Source: Streptomyces sp. P3 (lineage in GTDB: Bacteria; Actinomycetota; Actinomycetes; Streptomycetales; Streptomycetaceae). From it: a stretch of DNA of 64,000 nt. The position numbers were made by a program, and so were the translations under genes. Position 1 is the first letter of the stretch; every line of letters starts with the position of its first letter. Under the pieces are notes generated by a model. It searched no databases. It was not told where the DNA came from and was given only the letters and a program-made list of their open reading frames with translations. The stretch spans positions 3,038,001 to 3,102,000 of the forward strand of contig NZ_CP028369.1 of the NCBI RefSeq assembly GCF_003032475.1. Direction: 5' to 3'. This document shows, piece by piece, positions 26,187 through 35,247 of the stretch.

Positions 26187-27563
26187 TCAGTTCCCGTACG
26201 CCGCGGCCGCGCCCGACTCCAGGGTCGCCTGGGTGCCGGCCACGTTCGTCGGGTTCTTCAGGAAGTCCTGCAGCGCCTTCCACTCGCCCTTGCCGGGGGT
26301 CCCGCCGAACGCCTGCGGGGCCTGGTCGGACATGTCGAAGCGGAAGTCGTCGCCGGCCGCGATCAGCGCCTTGGCCATCTTCTGCTGCACCGGGTTCGGG
26401 TAGGCCGACTCCGGCACGTTCTTGTTCGGCGAGAGGTAGCCGCCCAACTTCGCCTGGATGGTCGCCGCCTCCGGCGAGGCCAGGAAGGTGGCCAGCGCCT
26501 GGGCCGCCTCGGAGTCCTTCAGGATCACCGCCGCGTCACCGCCGGAGACCACCGGCGAGCTGTCGCCGACCGCCGGGAACGGGAACACCTTGGCGTCCGT
26601 GCCGACCTTCGCACCCGCCTGCACGATGTTGACCTGCGCGAAGTCGCCCTCGTAGACCATGCCCGCCTTGGGCTGGTCGCCGCCGGAGAACGTCTGCGTC
26701 ACCGAAGCCGGGAAGTCGGTCTGCAGCGCGCCGGCCGCGCCGCCGGCGACGTAGTCCTTCTTGCCCCACACCTGCGCCAGCGTCGTCAGCGCGGCCTTCA
26801 CGGACGGGTCCGTCCACTTGATCTCGTGCTTGGCCAGCTGGTCGTACTTCTCCGGGCCCGCCTGGGAGAGGTAGACGTTCTCGAACCAGTCGGTCAGGGT
26901 CCAGCCCTCGGCGCCGCCCACCGAGAACGGCGTGACACCGGAGTCGTAGACCGTCTGCGCGGTGGTGAGCAGTTCGGCCCACGTCTTGGGCTCGGAGGCC
27001 CCCGCGTTCTCGAAGACCTTGGCGTTGTACCAGATCAACGACTTGTTGGCGGCCTTGTAGTAGACGCCGTACTGCTTGCCGCCGATCTTGCCGATGTCCT
27101 GCCAGCCCTGCGAGTAGTTCTTCTGCAGCTCCTTCAGGGCCGCCGCGCCCAGCGGCTTCGCCCACCCCTTGTCGACGGCCTGCTTGATGGCGCCCGGCTG
27201 CGGGAGCATCGCGACGTCCGGCGGCTGCCCGCCCGCGACCTTAGAGCCGAGGAAGTTGATGATCGGGTCCTGGGCGGGCACGAAGGTGACCTTGGCGCCC
27301 GTGCGCTTCTCGAACTCCGCCAGGACCTTCTTGAAGTTGGCCTGTTCGGCGCCGGTCCAGACGGCGGCCACCTCCAGGCTCTTGCCGTCCAGCTTGGGAA
27401 GGGTGACGGAGGCGCCGCTCTCCTTGGCCGTCGCGCCGCCGTCGCTGCTCTTGTCGTCGTCGCTGCCGCAGGCGGTGAGCGAGAGCGCCATGGCCCCCGC
27501 CAGGAGCGTGGCCGCCGCCCTCACGGTCCTGCGTGTCCGGATGGTGTTGCTCATACCGCGCAT
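26187..27563 (-). CDS. Carbohydrate ABC transporter substrate-binding lipoprotein
   Basis: The extracellular sugar-binding subunit, 458 residues, tethered to the membrane. The signal peptide is MRGMSNTIRTRRTVRAAA, then a hydrophobic stretch and the lipobox LSLTACGS; an Asp/Ser-rich linker follows. The body has the bacterial extracellular solute-binding family 1 pattern (FEKRTGAKVTFVPAQDP, PPDVAMLPQPG, WYNAKVFENAGASEPKTW, AQALATFLASPEAA). ATG 27563 has GGGG at a suitable spacing; GTG 27566 and ATG 27554 are alternatives. It is first in the operon, followed by both permeases. Confidence 0.93.
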   Translation of the reverse strand: MRGMSNTIRTRRTVRAAATLLAGAMALSLTACGSDDDKSSDGGATAKESGASVTLPKLDGKSLEVAAVWTGAEQANFKKVLAEFEKRTGAKVTFVPAQDPIINFLGSKVAGGQPPDVAMLPQPGAIKQAVDKGWAKPLGAAALKELQKNYSQGWQDIGKIGGKQYGVYYKAANKSLIWYNAKVFENAGASEPKTWAELLTTAQTVYDSGVTPFSVGGAEGWTLTDWFENVYLSQAGPEKYDQLAKHEIKWTDPSVKAALTTLAQVWGKKDYVAGGAAGALQTDFPASVTQTFSGGDQPKAGMVYEGDFAQVNIVQAGAKVGTDAKVFPFPAVGDSSPVVSGGDAAVILKDSEAAQALATFLASPEAATIQAKLGGYLSPNKNVPESAYPNPVQQKMAKALIAAGDDFRFDMSDQAPQAFGGTPGKGEWKALQDFLKNPTNVAGTQATLESGAAAAYGN

Positions 27564-27578
27564 CACTGCCCCGTTCTT

Positions 27579-27646
27579 CGTTCGTCATCGAACGTTGAGC
27601 GCTGTCCCGTGGCAACTGGTCTACGCCGGGTGCCGGGGGTCGGCAA
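27579..27646 (-). promoter_or_regulatory. Promoter and palindrome of the carbohydrate ABC operon
   Basis: Reading the minus strand, TTGCCG (27646-27641) and TAGACC (27623-27618) are spaced 17 bp and make a plausible -35/-10 pair. Downstream, CGTTCG-TCAT-CGAACG (27579-27594) is a perfect palindrome in the leader that could be an operator, for example for a LacI-type sugar regulator. Confidence 0.45.
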
Positions 27647-27724
27647 GAGCGCCCACGCTGTCAAGCGGGGGATCGTGACCGCGTCGTGATCGTGAGCGTC
27701 GCCCGTCCGGCGGTCCGGCGGCCC

Positions 27725-30700
27725 TCACACCCCCGACGGGCTGGACGGGGCGGTGTGCCGGCCGGCCGCTCTCTCCAGGGCACTGGCCAGGAGGGCCAGG
27801 TCGGTGGGGCCGTTGCCCAGTTCCCGCACCGGTCTGCGGGTGGGCGGATCACCCATGCGACGCCAGTCCAGCGGGACCACGGTGGGGCGCTGGGTCGCCG
27901 TGCGGGGGATACGGCCCGTCACCCGACCGCCCTGGAAGGGCGTCGGACGGCCGTCCGCGACGTGGAGGCGGCCACGGCCCGGCGCCGGTTCGTCCGGTCC
28001 GGAATTCGGCGCCTCCAGGGTTATGCGCACGGTGGCACGACGGGCCGGCTCGGACTCCGCGGTACGGCCGCCGGGGCCGGTCGCGGCCACCAGGTGGACG
28101 CCGAGCCGCTCGCCCTCGCGGGCCACCGCCTCCAGCGCGCGCATCACCGAGCCGGCGGCGGGCCGGCCGGGGGAGCCCAGGGCGGGGGAGACCAGCGCGT
28201 CCAGGTCGTCGACGACGACCACCAGGCGGGGCAGCGGGGGCGGCGTCTCGGCCCGCTGACGGGCGGCCGCCCCGGGACGCAGCCGGAGCGTCGCGCTGGG
28301 CGGGGTGTCCAGGTCGGCGGCGCCCGCGCCCGCCCCGGCCGGCGGCGCTCCCGGTGTGCGCTGCGGGACGATCCGGCCGGAGACCGCGCGGTGCGTGTGC
28401 CACTCCGCGAAGTCGGAGCGGCCCAGCAGTTCGGCCCGCCGCTTCAGCTCGGCGCTCAGCGACTGCGCGAACTCCCGCATCCGGACCGGGTCGTTGGCGG
28501 TGAGATGAGCGCTGACGTGCGGGACGTCCGTGCACACCCGCAGGCCGTCGCCGGCGCTGCCCTTGCCGACGGTGTCACGGCCGTCCAGCAGGATCACGGC
28601 GAGCCGCTCGGGCCGCTCGGCGGCGGCCAGCGAGGCGACGAACGCCCGCAGCAACTCCGTGCGCCCGCTGCCGCCCGGTCCCTCGATCAGCACGTGCGGG
28701 CCCTCGGCCACGAGGTCCACCCCGAGCGGGCCGCGCGGGCCCGCGCCGAGCACGGCCAGCACCCGCCCGCCCAGCGACGCTGCGTCGTCGGCCGCGTCCG
28801 CCCAGCGGGCCATCAGGGAGGCGGGCGTCGCCCGCGCGAGACCCAGCTCGTCCAGCAGCCGGGCCGACGGCGGCAGCGGCGCGGACACCCGCGGGTGCCG
28901 GTCGCCCGCCCCCGCGCCGTCCGGGCGCAACGGCGCCAGCGCCCGCGCGAAGCGTTCGGCCCAGGCGGCGGAGACCGCGTCCACCGCGCCCACCGTGCCC
29001 GGTCCCACCGGGCCGGGCCGCTCCGTGCGTGCACCGGCGGGCGCGACCCGCAGCAGTCGCAGCGCCGTCGCCACATCCCCGCTGAGCAGCGCGACCGCCC
29101 CGCACGCGCGGAACGTCGGGGCCGCCGCGCAGGCCGCCTCGTACGTGTCGGTCACCGGCGACGAGGGCGAGGCGGCGGGCGTCTCGGCCAGGCAGACGAC
29201 GTGTATGCCGGCGCGCGGCCCGGCCGCCGCCAGCCGTGCCACCGCCTGCCGCAGATCGGCGCCGCCGGGGTCGCCGTCCACCACGACCACCGTGTACGGG
29301 CCGGTGAAGCCGCCGTCGGCCGGACCCTCCGCCACCGCCCAGGAGGGGCGGTGGGCCGCGTTGCGGGGCGGCGGCACCTGTCCGGGGACGGCACCCCGCG
29401 GCTCGCCCGCCCCGCCGGTCTCGTCGGTGTCGCTGGTCCCGTCGGTGTCGCTGGTCCCGCCCGCCCCGCGCGCGTTGTCCGCGAGGCGGTCCTCCAGTCG
29501 GCGCAGGAGTTCGTCGGCTCGGGCCGCGGCCTGGTCGCGGTCGTAGGCGAGGAGCAGCCGGCAGTCCTGTCCGTGCCCGGGGCGCAGATGGGGCAGCCAG
29601 CCCAGCCAGGACCACTCGGCGGTGCGCTCCTCCTCGGAACGCGCCCGGTCCGTGCTGATCAGGACGATCTCCAGGGCGTCGGGGGAATGCAGTGCGGCGA
29701 GCTGGGCCAGCACCGCGCGCGCCAGCCCGGACAGCCGGGGGCGCGGCCCGGCCAGGCCGAGCGCGCCGACCTCGCGCAGGCCCGCCGTGACCGGCACCGC
29801 GGGCAGCAGTCCCGAGCCGTCGGGCGCCGGCCGGTCGGCCGTGCCGAGCCGCACGGTGAGCGACTCCGGGTGCCCCGGCCCGCGCTCCCACAGCCGGGGA
29901 CCCGGGCCGAGCGCCGTCAGCAGCAGCGCCGCCGGGTCCGGCCAGGTCTCGGGCGCGGCGGACACGAAGGCCGACGGCCGGTCCTCGGCCGCGGCCGTCC
30001 CCTCGTCGGGCGCGTCGGCGGCGATCTCGTCCTGGCCGCCGCGGGATCCGGCCAGCCGCCGCGCCCAGGCGGAGAGACCTCCGCGGCGGCGCACGCCCGC
30101 GGGGACGTCGGTACCGCGCAGGGGGGTGCCTTTGCGGCCGGGGCCGGCGTGGTCGCCCTCCCCGGGGTCGCCGTGACCGCCACCGAGAGGGGAGAGGGAG
30201 TCGACGGGCGAGGCGGAGTCGTGGCGTGAACCGGAACCGGAGCCGGAACCGGAGTCTGAGCCGGAGTCGGGGGTCGCGGGGTGGGCGGGGTGCGGTCCGC
30301 GGGCGCCCTCGTGGTGCGCGGCTGTGAACGAGCCGAGGCCCGCGTGGCCGCCGTGGGTGGCCGCGGGACCCTCGCCTGCCGCGCGCGCGGGTCCGGCGGA
30401 GCGGCTCTCGATGCGCGGCGCCACGCCCTGGCCCGGCACGACGTGGGACGCGAGGGGGACCTCCCGGGCGCCCCGCAGTCGCTCGCCGCCGACGCCCCCA
30501 GCGGCGCTCCAGCCCGCGGTGCCGTAGCCGTGGCCGGTCTCGCCGGACGGCCCGATGGACCCGGCGCGGCCGACCGGCCCGGCAGGCCCCACGGCTTCCG
30601 TCGGCCCCACCGCTTCCGTCGGCCCCGTCGGGCTCGGCTGACCCGCCGGGCCCGTGGGTGCGTCGCCGGAAGGCCCGGCCGCGGGGTCGGCCGCCGTGTC

Positions 30701-31384
30701 CCCGCAGGGCACCCGTACGTGCCCTTCGCCGTCCGGCGTCGTGGCCACCCGGGGGCCCGGGCCGCCGGGCGGAGCCAGCCGCAGGGCCGACTCACCGACC
30801 CGCAGCAGGGCGCCGGGGGCGAGGCGCACGGGGCGGGCCTGCACGCGCGTGCCGTCCAGCGCGGTGCCGTTGGTGGAGCCGAGGTCGGCGACCGTGACCC
30901 GGCCGTCGGCCGAGAGCGTCACCGCGCAGTGCAGCCGGGAGACGTCCGGGTCGTCCAGCGGGATGTCGGCGTCGGCCGAACGGCCCACCCGGACCTGGCC
31001 GCCGTGCAGTAGGTGGACCCCGCCCGCGTCCGGCCCGGCCACCACGTGCAGGCGGGCCGGGGCCTCGTCGACCTCGGGATGCGGCTCGGGGTCGGCCGGC
31101 GCGCCCAGCGACAGCACCGCGCCGTCGATCAGCGGGGGCTCGCCGAGCGTGCACCGTCGCGCGTCGAGCCGCTCCACACCCGCGTACAGCACGACCGCCG
31201 CGGCGGACGGGGAGGAGGCGGAGCCCTCCCCGCAGACGGCGGCGGCCAGCGCGGACGCCACCGCGGCCAGAGCCGTGCCGGCGGGAGCGGTGACCAGTAC
31301 GTCGCAGCTCACGGCCCGGGCCCGGGCGTCGGCAGGCGGGCCGGGCGGGCCCTGCGGGTCTACGACGGTCAGCCGGATCTGCAT
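27725..31384 (-). CDS. FHA domain-containing FtsK/SpoIIIE (EccC-like) ATPase
   Basis: A large cytoplasmic P-loop protein of 1219 residues. Residues ~110-190 form an FHA domain (VRVGRSADADIPL, VSRLHCAVT, DLGSTNGTALDG), which binds phosphothreonine peptides. A low-complexity Gly/Pro/Ser linker (~200-400) includes tandem GPTEAV units. The C-terminal ~700 residues resemble FtsK/SpoIIIE-type ATPases, with a P-loop GPGGSGRTELL near 900, where Arg replaces the usual Lys, and Walker B LVVVVDDLDAL near 1055. ATG 31384 is chosen over the longer frame to 31492. It is divergent from two Ser/Thr kinases, so it is a likely phospho-dependent partner. The true function is not established. Confidence 0.82.
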   Translation of the reverse strand: MQIRLTVVDPQGPPGPPADARARAVSCDVLVTAPAGTALAAVASALAAAVCGEGSASSPSAAAVVLYAGVERLDARRCTLGEPPLIDGAVLSLGAPADPEPHPEVDEAPARLHVVAGPDAGGVHLLHGGQVRVGRSADADIPLDDPDVSRLHCAVTLSADGRVTVADLGSTNGTALDGTRVQARPVRLAPGALLRVGESALRLAPPGGPGPRVATTPDGEGHVRVPCGDTAADPAAGPSGDAPTGPAGQPSPTGPTEAVGPTEAVGPAGPVGRAGSIGPSGETGHGYGTAGWSAAGGVGGERLRGAREVPLASHVVPGQGVAPRIESRSAGPARAAGEGPAATHGGHAGLGSFTAAHHEGARGPHPAHPATPDSGSDSGSGSGSGSRHDSASPVDSLSPLGGGHGDPGEGDHAGPGRKGTPLRGTDVPAGVRRRGGLSAWARRLAGSRGGQDEIAADAPDEGTAAAEDRPSAFVSAAPETWPDPAALLLTALGPGPRLWERGPGHPESLTVRLGTADRPAPDGSGLLPAVPVTAGLREVGALGLAGPRPRLSGLARAVLAQLAALHSPDALEIVLISTDRARSEEERTAEWSWLGWLPHLRPGHGQDCRLLLAYDRDQAAARADELLRRLEDRLADNARGAGGTSDTDGTSDTDETGGAGEPRGAVPGQVPPPRNAAHRPSWAVAEGPADGGFTGPYTVVVVDGDPGGADLRQAVARLAAAGPRAGIHVVCLAETPAASPSSPVTDTYEAACAAAPTFRACGAVALLSGDVATALRLLRVAPAGARTERPGPVGPGTVGAVDAVSAAWAERFARALAPLRPDGAGAGDRHPRVSAPLPPSARLLDELGLARATPASLMARWADAADDAASLGGRVLAVLGAGPRGPLGVDLVAEGPHVLIEGPGGSGRTELLRAFVASLAAAERPERLAVILLDGRDTVGKGSAGDGLRVCTDVPHVSAHLTANDPVRMREFAQSLSAELKRRAELLGRSDFAEWHTHRAVSGRIVPQRTPGAPPAGAGAGAADLDTPPSATLRLRPGAAARQRAETPPPLPRLVVVVDDLDALVSPALGSPGRPAAGSVMRALEAVAREGERLGVHLVAATGPGGRTAESEPARRATVRITLEAPNSGPDEPAPGRGRLHVADGRPTPFQGGRVTGRIPRTATQRPTVVPLDWRRMGDPPTRRPVRELGNGPTDLALLASALERAAGRHTAPSSPSGV

Positions 31385-31777
31385 CGCCGTCAGCGGTCCC
31401 TTCTGCACGGGCGCGGGCTTCCCCCCACCCCACACGAGCACAGCGGCCAGTACTGCAGGCATCCTCGCACCTGTCACTGACAACGCGCCCACCAGCCGGG
31501 GGCAAGTGATCTTGAATGGTCGGCTCTGCCCGCAAAAGTGCCGGACAAGTGCCCGGCCGGCGATCAGTTGAGATCGGTCACGTGTGGCTCGGGCAACCAG
31601 GACGACCGGGCGAAACGTCTTTCCTTCGAAATGCGACGACAGCCCGGTGTCCGCACGGCGGCACTACAGTGGGTCGGAACACCGGCAGGACAGTCGAGCG
31701 GGACCGGCAAGCCCGGCGGATCGGCGGGACTGGCGGGACCGACAGGACTGGCAAGCAAGCAGCAGGGAGCGCATGAC
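31385..31777. other. Divergent intergenic region between the FHA-ATPase gene and pkaA
   Basis: This 393-bp region should hold promoters for both directions. I see an AT-richer patch near 31610-31640, a TACAGT at 31665-31670 that could be a -10 for pkaA, and GGGA-C/T-rich short repeats (31690-31760) before the pkaA ribosome binding site. No gene is evident. Confidence 0.5.
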
Positions 31778-33499
31778 GTGCGGCCGGTAGGCAGCAAGTA
31801 CCTGCTCGAGGAGCCGCTCGGACGCGGCGCCACGGGCACCGTCTGGCGAGCCCGCCAGCGCGAGACCGCGGGCGCCGAGGCGGCCGTGGCCGGCCAGCCC
31901 GGGGAGACCGTCGCGATCAAGGTCCTCAAGGAGGAGCTCGCGAACGACCCCGACGTCGTGATGCGCTTCCTGCGGGAGCGGTCCGTGCTGCTGCGCCTGA
32001 CCCACCCGAACATCGTCCGGGTCCGCGACCTGGTCGTCGAGGGCGACCTGCTGGCGCTGGTCATGGACCTCGTCGACGGCCCCGACCTGCACCGCTATCT
32101 GCGCGAGAACGGCCCCTTCACGCCGGTCGCCGCCGCCCTGCTGACCGCGCAGGTCGCCGACGCGCTCGCCGCCAGCCACGCCGACGGCGTCGTGCACCGC
32201 GACCTGAAGCCCGCCAACGTCCTGATGATGCAGAACGGCGGGCAGATGCACCCGCTGCTCACGGACTTCGGCATCGCGCGCCTCGCCGACTCCCCGGGTC
32301 TGACCCGGACCAGCGAATTCGTCGGCACGCCCGCGTATGTAGCCCCGGAGTCCGCCGAAGGCCGCCCGCAGACCTCCGCCGTCGACATCTACGGCGCAGG
32401 CATCCTGCTGTACGAGCTGGTCACCGGCCGTCCGCCGTTCTCCGGCGGCTCCGCGCTCGAGGTCCTGCACCAGCACCTCAACGCCGAGCCGCGCCGCCCT
32501 TCCACGGTCCCCGACCCGCTCTGGACGGTCATCGAGCGCTGCCTGCGCAAGAACCCCGACGACCGTCCGAGCGCCGAGAACCTCGCGCGCGGGCTGCGGA
32601 TCGTCGCCGAGGGCATCGGCGTGCACGCCAACTCGATGCAGATCGCCGCGGCCGAAGGCGTCGGCCATGTGCTCGCGCCCGACCCGGCGCCCGCCGCCGT
32701 GCCGGGCAGCGGATACGACCCGAACGCCGCGACCAGCGTCCTGCCGCACACGGGCGGCCCGGCCGGCGCCGCCGACCCCACCGCCGTCCTGCCCCACACG
32801 GGGGGTCCGCAGGGCGCGGCCGACCCGACGGCCGTCCTGCCGCCGGTGCCGCCGGGCCAGTACGGGGGGCCTGCCCAGCCGCCCGAGCAGCCGCACCCCT
32901 GGCAGACCCAGATGCAGGGCGCCCGCGACCGCAACGAGCAGACCCAGGTCCAGCAGTACCTCGACCCCGGCGACGACCCGCTGCGCCGCCGCCCCCAGCG
33001 CCAGGTCTCCCGCCAGCCGCAGCAGGCGCCGCAGCCATACCAGCAGCAGCGGCCCCCGCAGCATCAGCAGCAGCGCCCCCAGCAGCGTCCGCAGCCGCAG
33101 GCCGGCTACGGGTACCCGGGACAGTCGCCGCAGCAGCAGTACGCGCCGGCCCAGCAGCCCCAGCAACAGCCCCAGCGGTACGCGCCGGCGCCCACGCCCC
33201 AGCAGCAGCCCCGCCAGCGGCCGCAGGCCGAGCCCCGGCAGCCGCGCGAGCCCCGCCAGCGCGGCGCCAACCCGATGAAGATCCCCGGGCTGGGCTGCCT
33301 GAAGGGCTGCCTGTTCACCATCGTCATCCTGTTCGTGGCCGGCTGGCTGGTCTGGGAGCTGACCCCGCTGCAGGACTGGATCGGCACGGGGCAGAGCTAC
33401 TGGAAGCTCATCAGCGGCTGGTTCCACGACATCACCGGCTGGATCGGCGACCTGGGTTCGAGCTCCGGAGGAAGCGGGACCGGCACCGGCACCGGCTGA
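31778..33499 (+). CDS. pkaA: Membrane-anchored Ser/Thr protein kinase (PkaA-like)
   Basis: A Hanks-type kinase of 573 residues. The kinase domain (~5-280) shows the P-loop GRGATGTVW, the ATP lysine in VAIKVL, catalytic HRDLKPANV (His140-Asp142), DFGIARL, and APE in YVAPESAEG. A ~200-residue Pro/Gln-rich linker with PHTGGPxGAADPTAVLP repeats follows. One membrane segment (GCLFTIVILFVAGWLVW) lies near the C-terminus, followed by a short Gly/Thr/Ser tail, so the kinase is cytoplasmic. GTG 31778 is used with GGGAG at 31764-31768; the open frame upstream lacks kinase-family likeness. It is adjacent to pkaB and divergent from the FHA-ATPase. Confidence 0.9.
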   Translation: MRPVGSKYLLEEPLGRGATGTVWRARQRETAGAEAAVAGQPGETVAIKVLKEELANDPDVVMRFLRERSVLLRLTHPNIVRVRDLVVEGDLLALVMDLVDGPDLHRYLRENGPFTPVAAALLTAQVADALAASHADGVVHRDLKPANVLMMQNGGQMHPLLTDFGIARLADSPGLTRTSEFVGTPAYVAPESAEGRPQTSAVDIYGAGILLYELVTGRPPFSGGSALEVLHQHLNAEPRRPSTVPDPLWTVIERCLRKNPDDRPSAENLARGLRIVAEGIGVHANSMQIAAAEGVGHVLAPDPAPAAVPGSGYDPNAATSVLPHTGGPAGAADPTAVLPHTGGPQGAADPTAVLPPVPPGQYGGPAQPPEQPHPWQTQMQGARDRNEQTQVQQYLDPGDDPLRRRPQRQVSRQPQQAPQPYQQQRPPQHQQQRPQQRPQPQAGYGYPGQSPQQQYAPAQQPQQQPQRYAPAPTPQQQPRQRPQAEPRQPREPRQRGANPMKIPGLGCLKGCLFTIVILFVAGWLVWELTPLQDWIGTGQSYWKLISGWFHDITGWIGDLGSSSGGSGTGTGTG

Positions 33500-33650
33500 C
33501 CGTCCCGTCGGCTCCGAACCGGCCGTGAGCCCCGCGAGTCCGCGAGTCTGTGGACTTGTCGACATCTGGCGGGTGATTTCCGTCTCCGCGGTGAAGGTTG
33601 GCTCTCAGGACGCGTACTTTGATGGGCAACACGCGTCTGTAGGAGCAGCC

Positions 33651-34901
33651 TTGGCACGGAAGATCGGCAGCCGGTACACCGCCCACCAGATCCTGGGACG
33701 GGGCAGCGCCGGCACGGTGTGGCTGGGTGAGGGTCCGGAGGGGCCCGTCGCCGTCAAGCTGCTGCGCGAGGACCTGGCCTCCGACGAGGAGCTCGTGGGG
33801 CGCTTCGTGCAGGAGCGCACCGCGCTGCTCGGCCTGGAGCACCCCCATGTGGTGTCCGTCCGTGATCTCGTGGTCGACGGCAACGACCTGGCGCTCGTCA
33901 TGGACCTGGTCCGCGGCACCGACCTGCGCACCCGTCTCGAGCGCGAGCGGCGGCTCGCGCCGGAGGCAGCCGTGGCGATCGTGGCGGACATCGCCGAAGG
34001 GCTGGCCGCCGCCCACGCGGCCGGGGTCGTGCACCGCGACGTCAAACCGGAGAACGTGCTCCTCGACATGCAGGGCCCGCTCGGCCCCGGCGGCTCGCAC
34101 CGTGCGCTGCTGACCGACTTCGGCGTCGCGAAACTGATCGACACCCCCAAACGCACCCGCGCCACCAAGATCATCGGCACGCCGGATTACCTGGCGCCGG
34201 AGATCGTGGAGGGCCTGCCGCCGCGCGCCTCCGTCGACATCTACGCGCTGGCGACGGTGCTCTACGAGCTGCTGGCGGGCTTCACCCCGTTCGGCGGCGG
34301 CCACCCGGGCGCGGTGCTGCGCCGGCACGTGACGGAGTCCGTCGCGCCGCTCCCCGGCATCCCGGACGAGTTGTGGCAGCTGATCGTGCAGTGCCTGGCG
34401 AAGGCGCCGGCGTCCCGGCTGCGGGCGTCCGAGCTGGCCGCCCGGCTGCGCGAGCAGCTGCCGTCGCTGGCCGGGATGCCGCCGCTGGACGTGGACGAGC
34501 CGGACACCGAGCCGGAGGGCGGCGAGCCGGACGAGATCACGCCCGCCGCGTCCGCCCCGTCGGCGTCCGCCCGGCGGGAGCGGCGGGGCTCGGTCCCGCT
34601 GGTTCCCGGCGCGAAGCCGGACTCCAACCGGGACACCCACACGTCGATGCGGGTGCCCGCGCCGGACGAACTGGCGGGCGGCGCGCACGGCACGGCGCGG
34701 GTGCCGAGGGCCGCCGGGGCGCCGCGCCCCGGCTCGGCACGGAACCGTTCCGCCACCCGGCGCCGGCGCATCACGCTGAGCGTGGCGGCCGCGGCGCTGG
34801 TCGCGGCGGCCGGCATAGGGACGTGGGCGGCCGTCTCCGGGGACGACGCGGGAGCGCCCCCGCAGGACACGAAGAGCACCTCATCAACGGCAACGCCATA
34901 G
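33651..34901 (+). CDS. pkaB: Membrane-anchored Ser/Thr protein kinase (PkaB-like)
   Basis: The second Hanks-type kinase, 416 residues. GRGSAGTVW, VAVK (Lys36), HRDVKPENV (His128-Asp130), DFGVAKL and YLAPEIVEG are all intact. A ~110-residue polar linker leads to one C-terminal membrane segment (LSVAAAALVAAAGIGTWAAV) and a short outer tail without sensor repeats such as PASTA. The start is TTG 33651, with a perfect AGGAG at 33641-33645 five bases upstream; the ATG and GTG codons further up give no family sequence. It lies 151 bp after pkaA. The accessory region begins directly downstream. Confidence 0.9.
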   Translation: MARKIGSRYTAHQILGRGSAGTVWLGEGPEGPVAVKLLREDLASDEELVGRFVQERTALLGLEHPHVVSVRDLVVDGNDLALVMDLVRGTDLRTRLERERRLAPEAAVAIVADIAEGLAAAHAAGVVHRDVKPENVLLDMQGPLGPGGSHRALLTDFGVAKLIDTPKRTRATKIIGTPDYLAPEIVEGLPPRASVDIYALATVLYELLAGFTPFGGGHPGAVLRRHVTESVAPLPGIPDELWQLIVQCLAKAPASRLRASELAARLREQLPSLAGMPPLDVDEPDTEPEGGEPDEITPAASAPSASARRERRGSVPLVPGAKPDSNRDTHTSMRVPAPDELAGGAHGTARVPRAAGAPRPGSARNRSATRRRRITLSVAAAALVAAAGIGTWAAVSGDDAGAPPQDTKSTSSTATP

Positions 34902-35247
34902 ACAAGCCCCCGAAGCACGCCTCAAAACGCCGAAACGACAGCGGCGGGTTCGATGGATCTTTCGGGCGAGTGGATGGGGGAGGCAGTTAGGGATGTGCTG
35001 CGCGGTCTGCGTGCTCCACTCGGCCGTGGGCTGTGCTTTGCGGTGGGTGGGCAGGGCCGGTGGTTTAACAGGGTCGCGCTAATCGAGCGCGGCTCTTGCT
35101 GCGGGGCGGCTTGGAGTCCGCACTCCGGTATCGGTGGCGCAGGGCGCTCTTGGCGTGACATTGGAGCGCTGCGTGACGCTGCCTTGACGGGAGGCAACTG
35201 AGGGGTTTTGGATGTGAGGATCTTGTGGATCGTGTGACTACGGGGGC
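34902..35247. other. Gene-free stretch at the left edge of the accessory region
   Basis: 346 bp with no supported gene. Base composition drops from here on. TTGACG at 35183-35188 followed by AT-richer sequence is a possible promoter for the LamG protein, but no convincing -10 is seen. Confidence 0.5.

Noticed and set aside
31538..31777. Longer PkaA N-terminus from 31538
   Set aside because: The extra 80 codons are low-complexity and precede the ribosome binding site that fits GTG 31778; kinases of this type start just before the P-loop.
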